A stretch of 64,000 nt of DNA from Propionispora sp. 2/2-37 (GTDB lineage: Bacteria > Bacillota > Negativicutes > Propionisporales > Propionisporaceae): assembly GCF_001298735.1 (NCBI RefSeq), contig NZ_CYSP01000011.1:1-64000 (forward strand), given 5' to 3'. Positions 44,131-54,100 of this stretch are shown in pieces; the first letter of the stretch is position 1; each line of letters begins with the position of its first letter. The position numbers and the translations under genes are program-made. Below the pieces are notes generated by a model, which was given only the letters and a program-made list of their open reading frames with translations, searched no databases and was not told the DNA's origin.

Positions 44131-44262
44131 TCAATCCATCCATTCATCCATCACATACTTAGCCGCCGTATACAATAGAACTCCTGCTGCCGCCATTTTA
44201 ATGACTGAGGTTATATTGGAATCCCGGCGAGAAAAATATTGACGTTTTCTGCTGGCAAACAT
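44131..44262 (-). CDS. 43-residue membrane peptide of unknown function
   Basis: A short ORF translates as MFASRKRQYFSRRDSN, then ITSVIKMAAAGVLLYTAAKY, then VMDEWMD. A very basic N-terminus is followed by one hydrophobic helix (about 17-34) and an acidic end. A strong ribosome site (GAGGAGG) lies 8-9 nt before the ATG, and a terminator lies 25 bp after the stop codon. It follows phoU by 67 bp, so it is likely the last gene of pstB-phoU. No family recognised. Confidence 0.65.
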   Translation of the reverse strand: MFASRKRQYFSRRDSNITSVIKMAAAGVLLYTAAKYVMDEWMD

Positions 44263-44329
44263 GAACATCACCTCCTCATGGTTATTGTGTCCCATAATTC
44301 ACAATGACAGCCGAGTAAAAAAATGGCGT

Positions 44330-44989
44330 TTATTTTTTACGCAGGCGTTCGCCTGTCGCCAGGTAAATAACCCATTCCGCAATATTGGTTGCATGATCGG
44401 CAATACGTTCCAGATAACGGGCCACAAACAATATCTGCGTTGCCTGGCTGATAGTATTGGGTTTCTCCATCATGTACGTTAACAATTCACGCACTACCTG
44501 CTGGTATAAATCATCTACCGCATCATCGGCCTGACATACTTTTTCCGCCATAGCCACATCCAGCGTTAAATACGCCTCCAGTGAATTCTGCAGCATATCT
44601 TTACCCATTTGAGCCATCCGGGGGATATCAACCAGCGGCTTAATCAGCGGCTCATGATGAATCTTTAAGGTAATATTTGCAATGTCGTAGGCATGATCGC
44701 CCATACGCTCAAGGTCAGTGGTTATTTTAAGGCCTGTCCCGAGAATTCTCAAATCGCGGGCCAGCGGCTGCTGCCGGGCAATCAAGATCATGCATTTATC
44801 TTCAATATCCACTTCCATAGCATCAATTTCATCATCACCGGTCATGACTTTGCGGGCCAGTGCACTATCCCCTGTGGACAAAGACAAAACTGCCTCATCA
44901 ATTGATTTCATAACCATATTACCCATTGCCAGTATCTCCTGGCGCAGCGCTTCCAACTCCAAGTTAAAACCTTGCCTGGTGCTTGGCAT
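44330..44989 (-). CDS. phoU: Phosphate signalling protein PhoU
   Basis: PhoU links the Pst transporter to PhoR and restrains phosphate uptake. The 219 residues form the duplicated helical repeat: LSTGDSALARKVMTGDDEIDAMEVDIED in the first half, VAMAEKVCQADDAVDDLYQQVVREL in the second, with ERMGDHAYDIANI and ERIADHATNIAEW as the two metal-binding helices. Ribosome site AGGAGGGGG. It lies downstream of pstB, with a palindromic repeat element in the 186-bp gap. Confidence 0.96.
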   Translation of the reverse strand: MPSTRQGFNLELEALRQEILAMGNMVMKSIDEAVLSLSTGDSALARKVMTGDDEIDAMEVDIEDKCMILIARQQPLARDLRILGTGLKITTDLERMGDHAYDIANITLKIHHEPLIKPLVDIPRMAQMGKDMLQNSLEAYLTLDVAMAEKVCQADDAVDDLYQQVVRELLTYMMEKPNTISQATQILFVARYLERIADHATNIAEWVIYLATGERLRKK

Positions 44990-45012
44990 TTCTTCCCCCT
45001 CCTATTGAGTAA

Positions 45013-45161
45013 GTGTCAACCCTAAACCTATGTATTCTGGCGGTACATTTTCCGTAAAACTGCATTGTCGTCAATCGGCATACATCCGGTATGCCTCACT
45101 CCTCCGCCTTGTTTTACGGAAAATCTCCTCGCCACTATACTTATAGGTTTAAGCTTGACAC
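45013..45161 (-). repeat. MITE-like intergenic palindromic repeat, copy B
   Basis: This 149-bp element between pstB and phoU has long imperfect terminal inverted repeats of about 50 bp. Both ends read GTGTCAA, then TAAACCTAT, then GGCG, then ATTTTCCGTAAAAC going inward. A central CGGCATACATCCGGTATGCC forms a second hairpin. Copies A and C are related. No ORF is present. Confidence 0.75.
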
Positions 45162-45175
45162 TGTACTAATTTTTG

Positions 45176-45931
45176 CTAACCAAATCTGCCGGTGATGTAG
45201 TCCTCGGTGCGTTTATCCTGCGGTTTGGTAAAAATGGCATCCGTTTTATCATGTTCGATTAATTCTCCGTTTAGGAAAAAAGCCGTATGATCGGACACAC
45301 GGGCCGCTTGCTGCATATTATGGGTGACCATCACAATAGTGTAATTGGTCTTTAATTCCATAACCAGTTCTTCAATTTTCATCGTCGATATGGGATCCAA
45401 CGCCGAACAGGGTTCATCCATCAGTAACACTTCCGGTTCAACTGCCAGTAGGCGGGCAATACACAGGCGCTGCTGCTGACCGCCGGACATTCCCATGGCC
45501 GATGTATGCAGCCGGTCCTTGACCTCATCCCACAGCGCCGCCCCCTTGAGGCTTTTTTCCACAATATTGTCCAGAACCGCCCTGCGGTTGATACCATGAA
45601 TGCGCGGACCATAGGCAACATTATCATAGATCGACATGGGAAAAGGATTCGGGCGCTGAAAAACCATACCCACCCGCTTGCGAAGCATGACCACATCGGT
45701 ATCGGGATGCAAAATGTTGACACCATCCAGTAAAATCTCGCCTTCTATTTTAACGCTGTCAATTAAATCATTCATGCGGTTAATGGTTTTAATAAAAGTA
45801 GATTTACCGCAACCTGATGGACCGATTAGCGCCAGTACACTGTTTTTCACCACACCGATCGAGATTTTTTTTAAAGCCAGCGTATCGCCATAATATAGTT
45901 TCAACTTATCGGCCTGAATCTTATAATTCAT
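45176..45931 (-). CDS. pstB: Phosphate ABC transporter ATPase PstB
   Basis: ATP-hydrolysing subunit of the phosphate importer. The 251 residues include Walker [20 protein letters not shown], the Q-loop [22 protein letters not shown], signature [16 protein letters not shown], and Walker [14 protein letters not shown]. It is separated from pstSCA by about 10 kb, an unusual arrangement, and is cotranscribed with phoU. A two-repeat PhoP-like motif lies about 90 bp upstream. Ribosome site AGGAGG. Confidence 0.97.
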   Translation of the reverse strand: MNYKIQADKLKLYYGDTLALKKISIGVVKNSVLALIGPSGCGKSTFIKTINRMNDLIDSVKIEGEILLDGVNILHPDTDVVMLRKRVGMVFQRPNPFPMSIYDNVAYGPRIHGINRRAVLDNIVEKSLKGAALWDEVKDRLHTSAMGMSGGQQQRLCIARLLAVEPEVLLMDEPCSALDPISTMKIEELVMELKTNYTIVMVTHNMQQAARVSDHTAFFLNGELIEHDKTDAIFTKPQDKRTEDYITGRFG

Positions 45932-46015
45932 CGTAAATCACGCCTCCTGCTATTGCGTTTATATCCATACTGCCCGCCTATATGTTGCACTATAACACAG
46001 ATCAGCACCCTGTAT

Positions 46016-46032
46016 TGTTAATTTTTTATTAA
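46016..46032 (-). promoter_or_regulatory. Weak PhoP-box candidate upstream of pstB
   Basis: TGTTAA (46016-46021) and TATTAA (46027-46032) are 11 nt apart in the pstB upstream region and overlap the T-tract of the phoP terminator. Only two repeats are visible. Confidence 0.4.
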
Positions 46033-46039
46033 AAAAAGC

Positions 46040-46071
46040 AAAAAGGCCTTTGCAGACACTGCCGCAAAGGC
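46040..46071 (-). terminator. Terminator of phoP
   Basis: GCCTTTGC (46046-46053) and GCAAAGGC (46064-46071) form the stem; a CTTTTTGCTTTTTTT tract follows on the minus strand. Confidence 0.8.
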
Positions 46072-46076
46072 TATTC

Positions 46077-46769
46077 TCAAATATCCCGGAAACGATAGCC
46101 GACACCCCGTATCGTTTCAATGGCTTCGGCAATCTGCGTATCTTCCGCCAGTTTGGCCCGCAAATGCCGCACATGCACATCCACCGTACGGGTATCGCCA
46201 AAGTATTCATATCCCCATACCTTTTCCAGAAGCTGCTCGCGGGTATACACCTTGCCGATATTCGTTACAAATAGTTTCAAAAGTTCATATTCTTTGGGCG
46301 TAAGCTCCAGTTTGGTCTTGCCCAGATACACTTCGTAACGGCTAAAATTGAACCGCAGCCGGCTTACTGTCAGTTCACCGGTATGAGCTGATTCTTTATG
46401 ACTGCGGCGTAACACCGCTTTGACGCGGGCAACCAGTTCTCTCGGACTGAAAGGTTTGGTCAGATAATCATCCGCCCCTAATTCCAGACCGATGATTTTA
46501 TCAATTTCTTCATTTTTTGCGGTTAGCATAATAATCGGAATCGCGGTTGTATCCTGTTGGCCCTTTAATGTGCGGCATACCTCCAAACCGTCCATCTCCG
46601 GCAGCATCAAATCAAGAACAACAAGATCAGGTTTATTGGTTTTTGCAATGCTTACAGCGCTCATTCCGTTATCAGCCTCAATGACGGTGTATCCTTCTTT
46701 CTGCAGATTAAAGGTTACCAGTTCTCGTATCGACACTTCATCATCGACCACAAGAATCGTACCGATCAT
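46077..46769 (-). CDS. phoP: PhoP/PhoB-like response regulator
   Basis: The 230-residue regulator has a receiver domain (ILVVDDEVSI; DLVVLDLMLPEMDGLEV with the phosphoacceptor Asp; MLTAKN; YLTKPFSPREL). An OmpR-type winged helix (about 130-228) ends in TVDVHVRHLRAKL and TIRGVGYRF. It closely resembles Firmicute PhoP, and its place directly upstream of pstB-phoU supports that. It should bind the TTAACA-type repeats described nearby. I use the ATG at 46769; a GTG four codons upstream also sits near AGTAGGT. The kinase partner is probably the phoR-like gene at 39.5 kb. Confidence 0.88.
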   Translation of the reverse strand: MIGTILVVDDEVSIRELVTFNLQKEGYTVIEADNGMSAVSIAKTNKPDLVVLDLMLPEMDGLEVCRTLKGQQDTTAIPIIMLTAKNEEIDKIIGLELGADDYLTKPFSPRELVARVKAVLRRSHKESAHTGELTVSRLRFNFSRYEVYLGKTKLELTPKEYELLKLFVTNIGKVYTREQLLEKVWGYEYFGDTRTVDVHVRHLRAKLAEDTQIAEAIETIRGVGYRFRDI

Positions 46770-46820
46770 TATATCACTCACCTACTCCCTGCCAGGCTTC
46801 CTAATGACTGTCATTTAAAT

Positions 46821-46846
46821 AAAAACCAGGTCATGACCTGGTTTTT
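46821..46846. terminator. Terminator of hup
   Basis: AAAAACCAGGTCA-TGACCTGGTTTTT is a perfect 26-bp palindrome just after the hup stop codon, with T runs on both sides. Confidence 0.8.
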
Positions 46847-46858
46847 ATACATCCTATT

Positions 46859-47131
46859 TTAGTTTACAGCATCCTTTAAGCCTTTGCCAGCTTTAAATAC
46901 CGGATTTTTTGATGCCGGAATGGTAATTTCAGCACCGGTCTGCGGGTTGCGTCCCTTTCTTTCTTCACGGGTCTTAACCTCAAAGGTACCGAAACCGATA
47001 ATTTGAACCTTGTCGTTCTTGGCCAAAGCTTCTTCCACAGTGGCAAATAAGGCGTTAATTGCTTTTTCAGCATCCTTCTTGGTTAAATCGGATTTTTCGG
47101 CAACACTGGCAACTAATTCAGTTTTATTCAC
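46859..47131 (-). CDS. hup: HU-family DNA-binding protein
   Basis: HU is a small nucleoid protein that bends DNA. The 90 residues match the family: [20 protein letters not shown] at the N-terminus, [25 protein letters not shown] with the DNA-binding arms, and [20 protein letters not shown] at the end. GTG start with GGAGGA upstream. hup downstream of mazG is usual in clostridial-type Firmicutes. Confidence 0.97.
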   Translation of the reverse strand: MNKTELVASVAEKSDLTKKDAEKAINALFATVEEALAKNDKVQIIGFGTFEVKTREERKGRNPQTGAEITIPASKNPVFKAGKGLKDAVN

Positions 47132-47240
47132 AAATCCATCCTCCTCACGAAAATCGTTACGAATAGCATTATTCGCTATTCATACATTTATTCCTGTCTA
47201 GCCGAGAAAAAATTACCATAAATAACTCTTTTTTTTTATA

Positions 47241-48716
47241 TTATTTTGTAAATGCCGCTCCCACCTCGCGTTTCTTAGCATCATTCCAAAAGCTATCCAG
47301 TTCTGCCAGCGTGAGCTTGTCCCACTGAAGTTTGTTTGCAGCAACCTGTTCTTCAATATAGGAAAAACGCTTAATAAATTTATTATTAGTGACATTCAGC
47401 GCTATTTCAGCATCAATGGCTAAAAAGCGTGCCAAATTAACTGTGGCAAAAAGAATGTCTCCTAGTTCACTTTCCATAGCTTGCTGACTGCCTCGCTTCA
47501 CAGCTTCCTGTAATTCGGCCAGCTCCTCATATAATTTTTCCCAAACCGGAGCAATATTATCCCAGTCAAAGCCAACTTTACCGGCTTTTGCCTGTAATTT
47601 TGCCGCCCGCGCTAACGCTGGAAAATGTATCGGAACTCCATCAAGCACGGATTTTCGTTCATGGCCTTTTTCTTCCTTCTTAATCGCATCCCAGTTTAGA
47701 ACCACCTCGGCAGCATCCTTTACAGTAATATCGCCAAACACGTGCGGATGGCGCCGGATGAGTTTGGTGGTCACCTGGTCAATGACATCTTGCATGGCGA
47801 AATGGCCGCATTCCTCCGCCACCCGGGCATGAAATACGATTTGCAGCAGCAAGTCCCCCAGTTCCTCGCACAACTTACCGCTATCCCTAAGTTCAATGGC
47901 CTCCAGTACTTCATATACCTCTTCCAACAGGTAGCGGCGTAAGCTGGCATGATCCTGTTCCCGGTCCCAGACACAGCCTCCCGGCGAGCGCAGGGTAGCC
48001 ATGACTTTCACCAGCGGATCTATTGAAAACCGCTGTACAGGAGCGGCAGGCGCCGGCACATACACACTGGTCAAATGGTCAATCTGCTGCAGCCTGTCCA
48101 GCTCATAAAGGGGAATAACGGCAATTTCTTCATCCGGTAACCCCAGGCTACGTACCACGGTAATTAAGAAATCGTCGTCATAACTCTCCATTAACGACAA
48201 TTTGGTCTCTGATGCCACTTGCCGGTTGTAAACCTGTGTAATCACCAAGGCAGTCTTACCGTCCGGCGGCAAATTACTTATATCCGCCGCATCCAGGATG
48301 GTAACACCGTTAATAGGATCGACCCGCAGGCGGGTATACAGCACCTCCAAAAAACTCATTCCTGGAAGAATGTGCACCGGTATCTTTTCTTTTTTCGCGT
48401 TCTCCTGGATTAAGGTTACCGTCTTCTCGGCAACCAGCGGACTTCCGGGCACGGCATATAACACCTGCTCCCCGTTTTCCGCCTTCTTCAGGCAGTCGGC
48501 AGCAATCGCTTCATACACTTCCGCAAAACTGCCTTTCTCCTCATACAGATAATCATAGCTGTCAAACCGTATACCGCGCAGCGCCAGTTCGTCCACGGTA
48601 GGATGTTTGGCTGTACGCAGCAGGACCCTGGCCGCCCCCTTGAGTTTTTCCAGCGTTTCCACCGTTAAAAGGCCAAAAGGCCCCGGCCCCAGCCCGATGA
48701 TAGTAATATCCCCCAT
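47241..48716 (-). CDS. mazG: MazG nucleotide pyrophosphohydrolase with N-terminal methylase-like domain (YabN-like)
   Basis: The 491-residue fusion has a tetrapyrrole/SAM-methylase fold (about 1-220; ITIIGLGPGPFGLLTVETLE, YAVPGSPLVAEKTV) and a MazG domain (about 235-480). The MazG domain shows SPGGCVWDREQDHASLRRYLLEEVYEVLEAI and LCEELGDLLLQIVFHARVAEE, then the second-half repeat ELGDILFATVNLARF. MazG hydrolyses non-canonical NTPs. This YabN-type fusion is normal in spore-formers and lies by spoVB, spoVT and mfd as in Bacillus. The ATG at 48716 is preferred to a TTG one codon upstream. Confidence 0.95.
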   Translation of the reverse strand: MGDITIIGLGPGPFGLLTVETLEKLKGAARVLLRTAKHPTVDELALRGIRFDSYDYLYEEKGSFAEVYEAIAADCLKKAENGEQVLYAVPGSPLVAEKTVTLIQENAKKEKIPVHILPGMSFLEVLYTRLRVDPINGVTILDAADISNLPPDGKTALVITQVYNRQVASETKLSLMESYDDDFLITVVRSLGLPDEEIAVIPLYELDRLQQIDHLTSVYVPAPAAPVQRFSIDPLVKVMATLRSPGGCVWDREQDHASLRRYLLEEVYEVLEAIELRDSGKLCEELGDLLLQIVFHARVAEECGHFAMQDVIDQVTTKLIRRHPHVFGDITVKDAAEVVLNWDAIKKEEKGHERKSVLDGVPIHFPALARAAKLQAKAGKVGFDWDNIAPVWEKLYEELAELQEAVKRGSQQAMESELGDILFATVNLARFLAIDAEIALNVTNNKFIKRFSYIEEQVAANKLQWDKLTLAELDSFWNDAKKREVGAAFTK

Positions 48717-48732
48717 CAAATGATAATCTCCT

Positions 48733-50337
48733 TTATTTTTTCTTAAAAATACCCAATCGCCTGAGCAGGACGACTAGTATGCCGCCCCCCCCTGGTATTC
48801 TTTCCACATCCCCCTCCTGCACTCCACCCAGCAGCAGCAGGGAAAACGCATATACGATACAGCCTGACACAATGGCAGCCAGGGTGGCTATCGTGTTATA
48901 CATAGTTGCCAGCATGACCGTATCATATACATATAATACCACAGCACTCATCATGAAAGTAGCCAGAACTGCTTTTAACGTATCCGTTATCCGCCAGCAG
49001 AATCCGGTATAACGATAGATAAACAACATATTTAAGAGCGCTCCTACAGCAAAATCTGCATTGGTTGCCCAGGCGGCCCCCTTAACCCCCCAGGCAGGCA
49101 TAGCGGTCAAATACCAGTTGAGGATAATTTTTACAGCAGCGGCAACCAGCATATTGATAAAAGGAATGGCCGTACGTCCTAAACCTTGCAAAATGCCGGT
49201 GCTTACCTGATGAATTCCTAAAAAAATTACTCCCAGTGCCAAGATGGAAACAGCTGTTCCTGCTTCCGGAGCGTCATACAGCATTTGGCAAATCGGTTCG
49301 GCTAGTAGATACATGCCGGCAAAGCTGGGAATGGTAATGGTGTTGGAAATCCGTATAGCGGTAGCCGACCGGCGGCAAATCAGGGCATGATTTTTACGTG
49401 TAAACGCTTCGGCAATAGAAGGTACCAGGCTGGTGGCCAAAGAACCGGTCAAAATCGTAGGCAAATTAATTAGTGCCGTTGCCATACCGGTAAGATAACC
49501 AAACAATTCCGTCGCCTGCTGAACGGTGTAGCCGGCGGCTTCCAGCCGGGCCGGTACGATAATCAAATCAATGCTGGATACCACCGGCAGCATAATATAA
49601 GCCAGCGATACCGGCAGCGCCAATTTGATCATCCGCTTCATAATGGCCCAGCTGGACTGCTGAGGTACTGCCGGACCGGGCAGCATCCGTCTTTGTATAT
49701 AACACCGTCTTCGCCAATAGTACGCCATCAATACGGCCAAAGCAGCGGCCGCTCCGGGAGCAGCGCCAAAGCTGGCTCCGGCGGCGGCATATTCCAGTCC
49801 CATAGGCAAAAATATATAGGCTAAAGCCACCATGACCACTACCCGCACCAGTTGTTCCACAATCTGCGAAACGGCTGTCGGCGTCATCATTTGCAACCCT
49901 TGGAAAAACCCGCGGTAACTGGAAAGAACGGTAACAAAAAAAATAGCCGGAGCCAGTGCCGCTATCGCATAATACGCCCGCTCATCACGAACCCAATTGT
50001 GTTCTGTCAGCCAGCCGGCACTCCAATATAATAAACTGCTGCACAAAAGACCGGTAATTGCCAAAATGGACCAGGAAATCCGAAAAATCCGGCTGGCGCC
50101 GCGATAATCACCCACTGCCGCTTTTTCCGCCACCATGATGGAAATCGCTATCGGTATACCGGCAGAGGAAATGCTTAAGGCCAGCAAATAAATCGGGTAG
50201 GCCATCTGATACAGGCCGATCCCCTCGCCACCCAAGAGCCGCGATAAAAAGATACGGTTTACCGAACCGATCAGTTTCACCACGACGCCGGCGGCAGTTA
50301 GGATTAGCGCTCCGCGTAAAAAGCTGTCTCTACTCAC
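48733..50337 (-). CDS. spoVB: SpoVB-like polysaccharide/lipid II flippase (MATE/MOP family)
   Basis: The roughly 534-residue integral membrane protein has about 14 helices. It starts SRDSFLRGALILTAAGVVVK with SRLLGGEGIGLYQMAYPIYLLAL, characteristic of the SpoVB/PST branch, and ends in a basic tail LLRRLGIFKKK. It probably flips cortex or wall precursors. The Bacillus genome places yabM, a close relative, at this position between spoVT and yabN, so YabM/MurJ-like is an alternative name. The GTG at 50337 is favoured because AAAGGGAG lies 6 nt before it; a GTG eight codons earlier overlaps AAGGAGG. Confidence 0.85.
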   Translation of the reverse strand: MSRDSFLRGALILTAAGVVVKLIGSVNRIFLSRLLGGEGIGLYQMAYPIYLLALSISSAGIPIAISIMVAEKAAVGDYRGASRIFRISWSILAITGLLCSSLLYWSAGWLTEHNWVRDERAYYAIAALAPAIFFVTVLSSYRGFFQGLQMMTPTAVSQIVEQLVRVVVMVALAYIFLPMGLEYAAAGASFGAAPGAAAALAVLMAYYWRRRCYIQRRMLPGPAVPQQSSWAIMKRMIKLALPVSLAYIMLPVVSSIDLIIVPARLEAAGYTVQQATELFGYLTGMATALINLPTILTGSLATSLVPSIAEAFTRKNHALICRRSATAIRISNTITIPSFAGMYLLAEPICQMLYDAPEAGTAVSILALGVIFLGIHQVSTGILQGLGRTAIPFINMLVAAAVKIILNWYLTAMPAWGVKGAAWATNADFAVGALLNMLFIYRYTGFCWRITDTLKAVLATFMMSAVVLYVYDTVMLATMYNTIATLAAIVSGCIVYAFSLLLLGGVQEGDVERIPGGGGILVVLLRRLGIFKKK

Positions 50338-50433
50338 ATGATTCTCCCTTTCTCTTTCCACCTCCTTATAATATATTTATATTCTATGACAAAAATATCC
50401 CGCAGGACAAAAATTCCGGTACGGTTACTGCTT

Positions 50434-50465
50434 TAACAAAAAAGTAGCGAACCAAAGTTCGCTAC
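50434..50465 (-). terminator. Terminator of spoVT
   Basis: GTAGCGAAC and GTTCGCTAC pair around a 4-nt loop; TTTTTTGTT follows on the minus strand. Confidence 0.85.
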
Positions 50466-50480
50466 TCGCTCAGACTTATC

Positions 50481-51047
50481 TCATTGTGACATTTGCTTGG
50501 CAAGGAATCCTGCCGCCGTTTCTGCCAGTTTGGTTTCCATATCCCCCATCTGCGCCCCCGGCTGTTTCGAACAGATAACCACCGCGCCAATAGCGTCGCC
50601 TTCCACGATGATCGGCGCAATCACTTCTGCCGTAAATTTACAGGTTTCCCCCTCTTCGCAGACCGTGACACAGTCCTGGCAGTTTTTATGTTCGCCGGGA
50701 TTGTTAATCACTACAACCTTACGGTCTTCCATTACTTTTTCCACTGCAGTTCCCAGCGGCTTATTAAGAAACTCCTTTTTTGAAGCACCGGCAACGGCAA
50801 CTATGTTATCCCGGTCGGCAATCAGAATAATCTGACCAATAGCTTCATACAAAGAATCGGCATATTCTTTTGCAAAATCGCCTAATTCTCCTACTGGCGA
50901 GTACTTCTTTAATATGACTTCACCCTCGCGGTCAACATATATTTCTAACGGATCACCCTCACGAATCCTTAATGTACGTCTAATTTCCTTGGGAATTACA
51001 ACCCTGCCCAGATCATCAATCCTTCTCACTATACCAGTCGCTTTCAC
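50481..51047 (-). CDS. spoVT: Stage V sporulation transcription factor SpoVT
   Basis: SpoVT is a forespore regulator that adjusts sigma-G dependent genes. The N-terminal AbrB-type swapped-hairpin domain reads MKATGIVRRIDDLGRVVIPK. The GAF-like C-terminal domain (about 55-185) contains ILIADRDNIVAVAGASKKEFL and VICSKQPGAQMGDMETKLAETAAGFLAKQM. The 188 residues are near the Bacillus length (178). Four cysteines cluster in HKNCQDCVTVCEEGETCKF, which may bind metal or respond to redox. GTG start behind AAAAGGGGGG. Confidence 0.96.
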   Translation of the reverse strand: MKATGIVRRIDDLGRVVIPKEIRRTLRIREGDPLEIYVDREGEVILKKYSPVGELGDFAKEYADSLYEAIGQIILIADRDNIVAVAGASKKEFLNKPLGTAVEKVMEDRKVVVINNPGEHKNCQDCVTVCEEGETCKFTAEVIAPIIVEGDAIGAVVICSKQPGAQMGDMETKLAETAAGFLAKQMSQ

Positions 51048-51090
51048 CAGTATCCCCCCTTTTCTACAGTTTTTTACATCATTTCAGTGA

Positions 51091-51120
51091 TAGTATATAT
51101 CCGGTATAACTTTTTTATTC
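51091..51120 (-). promoter_or_regulatory. Candidate sigma-G/F promoter of spoVT
   Basis: Minus-strand GAATA (51120-51116) and TATACTA (51097-51091) are 18 bp apart, close to the sigma-G pattern GNATR-N18-CATNNTA. The -10 first base deviates. Confidence 0.35.
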
Positions 51121-51152
51121 ACTTGGATACTACCATCGAAAATTTTGCCTGT

Positions 51153-54100
51153 TTAAGCGGAGCCGTCTGCCGCCGCCAGCGTTTCCAGCTGTTTTAACAG
51201 CCACTTGCAGACATTCTTATCGGCTATTTTAAAGGTTTTGATCTGCATGCTTTCCGGAGGCCCGGGGAATATCAGCAGCCTTCCCGGTAGATTTTCCTGC
51301 AGTGCCAACACTTTATCAATCTCCACGTTGGGTTTATCCTGAAAAGTAATATCAAAATAATTCGGTTTTTGGATAATGGCCCGGATGCCAATCCGGCGGC
51401 AGATATTCTTAATCCGGGCAACAGTCAGTAAATTCATGACGCACTGCGGCGGTTCACCAAACCGGTCAATCAGTTCGTCCAGCAGTTCTTGTAAATGCTG
51501 TTCGTTGCGACTGGCGGCAATTCGCTGATATATTTCTATTTTATGCATGGCATCATTAATATAATCGCCGCTGATATAGGCTTCCATATTAAATTCCAGT
51601 ACCGGTTCCGGCACCCATTCCACAGTCCGTCCGGTTTTCAGTTCATGAATGGCTTCATTAAGCATATGACAATACATTTCGAAACCAACGCTCACAATAT
51701 GGCCGTGCTGCTGTGCTCCCAGAAGATTTCCGGCACCGCGGATTTCCAAATCCCGCATGGCAATTTTAAATCCGGCCCCCAGTTCGGTAAACTCTTTAAT
51801 GGCCTGCAGCCGTTTTTCAGCAACTTCAGTCAGCACCTTGTCCCGGCGGTACGTAAAGTAGGCAAACGCCATACGATGGGACCGGCCTACCCGGCCACGC
51901 ATCTGATAAAGCTGCGACAATCCGAAGTAATCGGCATCATAGACAATGATGGTATTCGCATTGGGTACATCCAGTCCATTTTCAATGATACTGGTACAAA
52001 CCAGGATGTCATCCTCACCTTCATAAAAATCCAGCATGATCTGTTCCAATAATTCCTCCGGCATTTGTCCGTGTGCACTTTTAATCTTGGCATCCGGCAG
52101 CATATCGCTTAAGTGGCGGGCCATTTTATCAATGGTTTGCACCCGGTTATATACGAAGTATACCTGCCCGCTACGTTTTAGCTCTCTTTTGATGGCCTCC
52201 CGCAAGATATCATCATTGTATTCTACAACATAAGTCTGCACCGGAAAACGATTTTCCGGCGGCGTTTCAATAATACTCATGTCGCGGGCCCCGACCAGCG
52301 ACATATGGAGCGTGCGGGGGATAGGAGTGGCGCTCAGGGTAAGTACGTCGATTCCGGCACTCCATTTTTTTAGTTTTTCTTTCTGTGTTACTCCAAAACG
52401 CTGTTCTTCATCAACAATTAATAAACCGATATCTTTAAAAACAACATCCGAATTTAGCAGGCGGTGAGTACCAATCAAAATATCCACCTGACCCTCCACC
52501 AGTTTGCTAAGTGTTTCCCGTTGTTCGCGGGGGCTGCGGAAACGGCTGATCACATCCACGGTTGGACCAAATCCGGCCATACGCGAACTAAAGGTTTGAT
52601 AGTGCTGCTGGGCCAGAACGGTAGTTGGCACCAGTACGGCCACCTGTTTACCGCTCATAACGGCCTTAAAGGCCGCCCGGATAGCCACTTCCGTCTTGCC
52701 GAACCCTACATCACCGCACAGCAGGCGGTCCATTGGACGAGGCCTTTCCATATCAGCCTTTATCTCCCGAACCGCTTCCAGTTGGTCCGGCGTTTCCTCA
52801 AAAAGAAAAGCGTCTTCAAACTCCTTCTGCCATGGTGTATCGGCCTCAAAAGCAAACCCCGGCATAACCTGCCGCTGTGCATACAGTGCCACCAGTTCCT
52901 TCGCGATGTCCGCCACAGCCGCTCTGGCTTTGGTTTTGGTCTTTAGCCAGTCGCTGCCGCCCATCTTATGCAGCCGTGGTATTTCTCCCTCCGCTCCGAT
53001 ATATTTTTGCAGTAAATGCACCTGATCCGTAGGGACATACAGTTTATCCTCACCGGCATAACGGATATGCAAATAATCCTTATGGATGCCCCCGACATCC
53101 AGGGTTTCCACACCGACATATTTGCCAATGCCATGATTGACATGCACGACATAATCGCCGATATTAATATCACGGAAATAAGTAATCTTGCGCTCCTTAG
53201 ACACACGAAGGCGCGGTTTTTTCTTTTGCCGTCCGAAAATGTCAAGCTCGGTAATCACTGCCAGACGGGCCTGGGGCAATTCGAAGCCGGCTGTTAAAAA
53301 ACCGGTTGTGATTACCACCGTTTCCGGCATAAAGGAATCCAAATTTTCAACGTAATCGGCCTTGATGTTCTCCCTGGCTAAATTTTGCTGCAAAGCCAAC
53401 GCTTTATCACGTGAAGACAATAGCAAAACAAGGGAATATCTGCGCTCCAGCCAGGTCCTCAGTTCACTCACAAACATTTCCATCTGTTTTTGAAAGGGAG
53501 CGACGGCTTTGGCAGTAATACCGACGATTTTTCCAGGTTCCGTCCCCGGCGTTTTCTGCAGCATTAAGGAAATATAGGCAACGGGATAAACTTTAGCGGC
53601 ACCGGCAAGCTCGGCCCAGCTAAACAAAATTCGCTTCAATTCAGGATTTTCTTTTACGACCTGACTGATATGCTCACGAATTCTTGCCGGTTCATCAAAA
53701 ACAACAACGGAATTAGCCGGCAGATAGGATACAAAAGCAGCCGGTTTTCCCTGATAGACCGGTTCAACCAGCGGTAAAATATCCAGTTGCTGCAAATTGT
53801 TGACCGAGCGTTGCGTAGCAGGCTCAAATTCCCGCAGCGAATCAATTTCATCGCCAAACAGTTCCAACCGCAGAGGCAGGTCATGGTTCACGGCAAATAC
53901 ATCCACAATACCGCCGCGGGCGCAAAACTGACCTAATCCTTCTACCTGATCAACCCGTTCATAACCTAAGGCAACCAGTCCGGCCAATAGCTGTTCACGG
54001 TTAACTTCTTCACCGACACCCAACGTCAGCCTGCTGTTTAAAAACTCCCGGCGGGGGGGAACTTTTTGTATGGCCGCCTGCGCTGTTACCAAAACGATAA

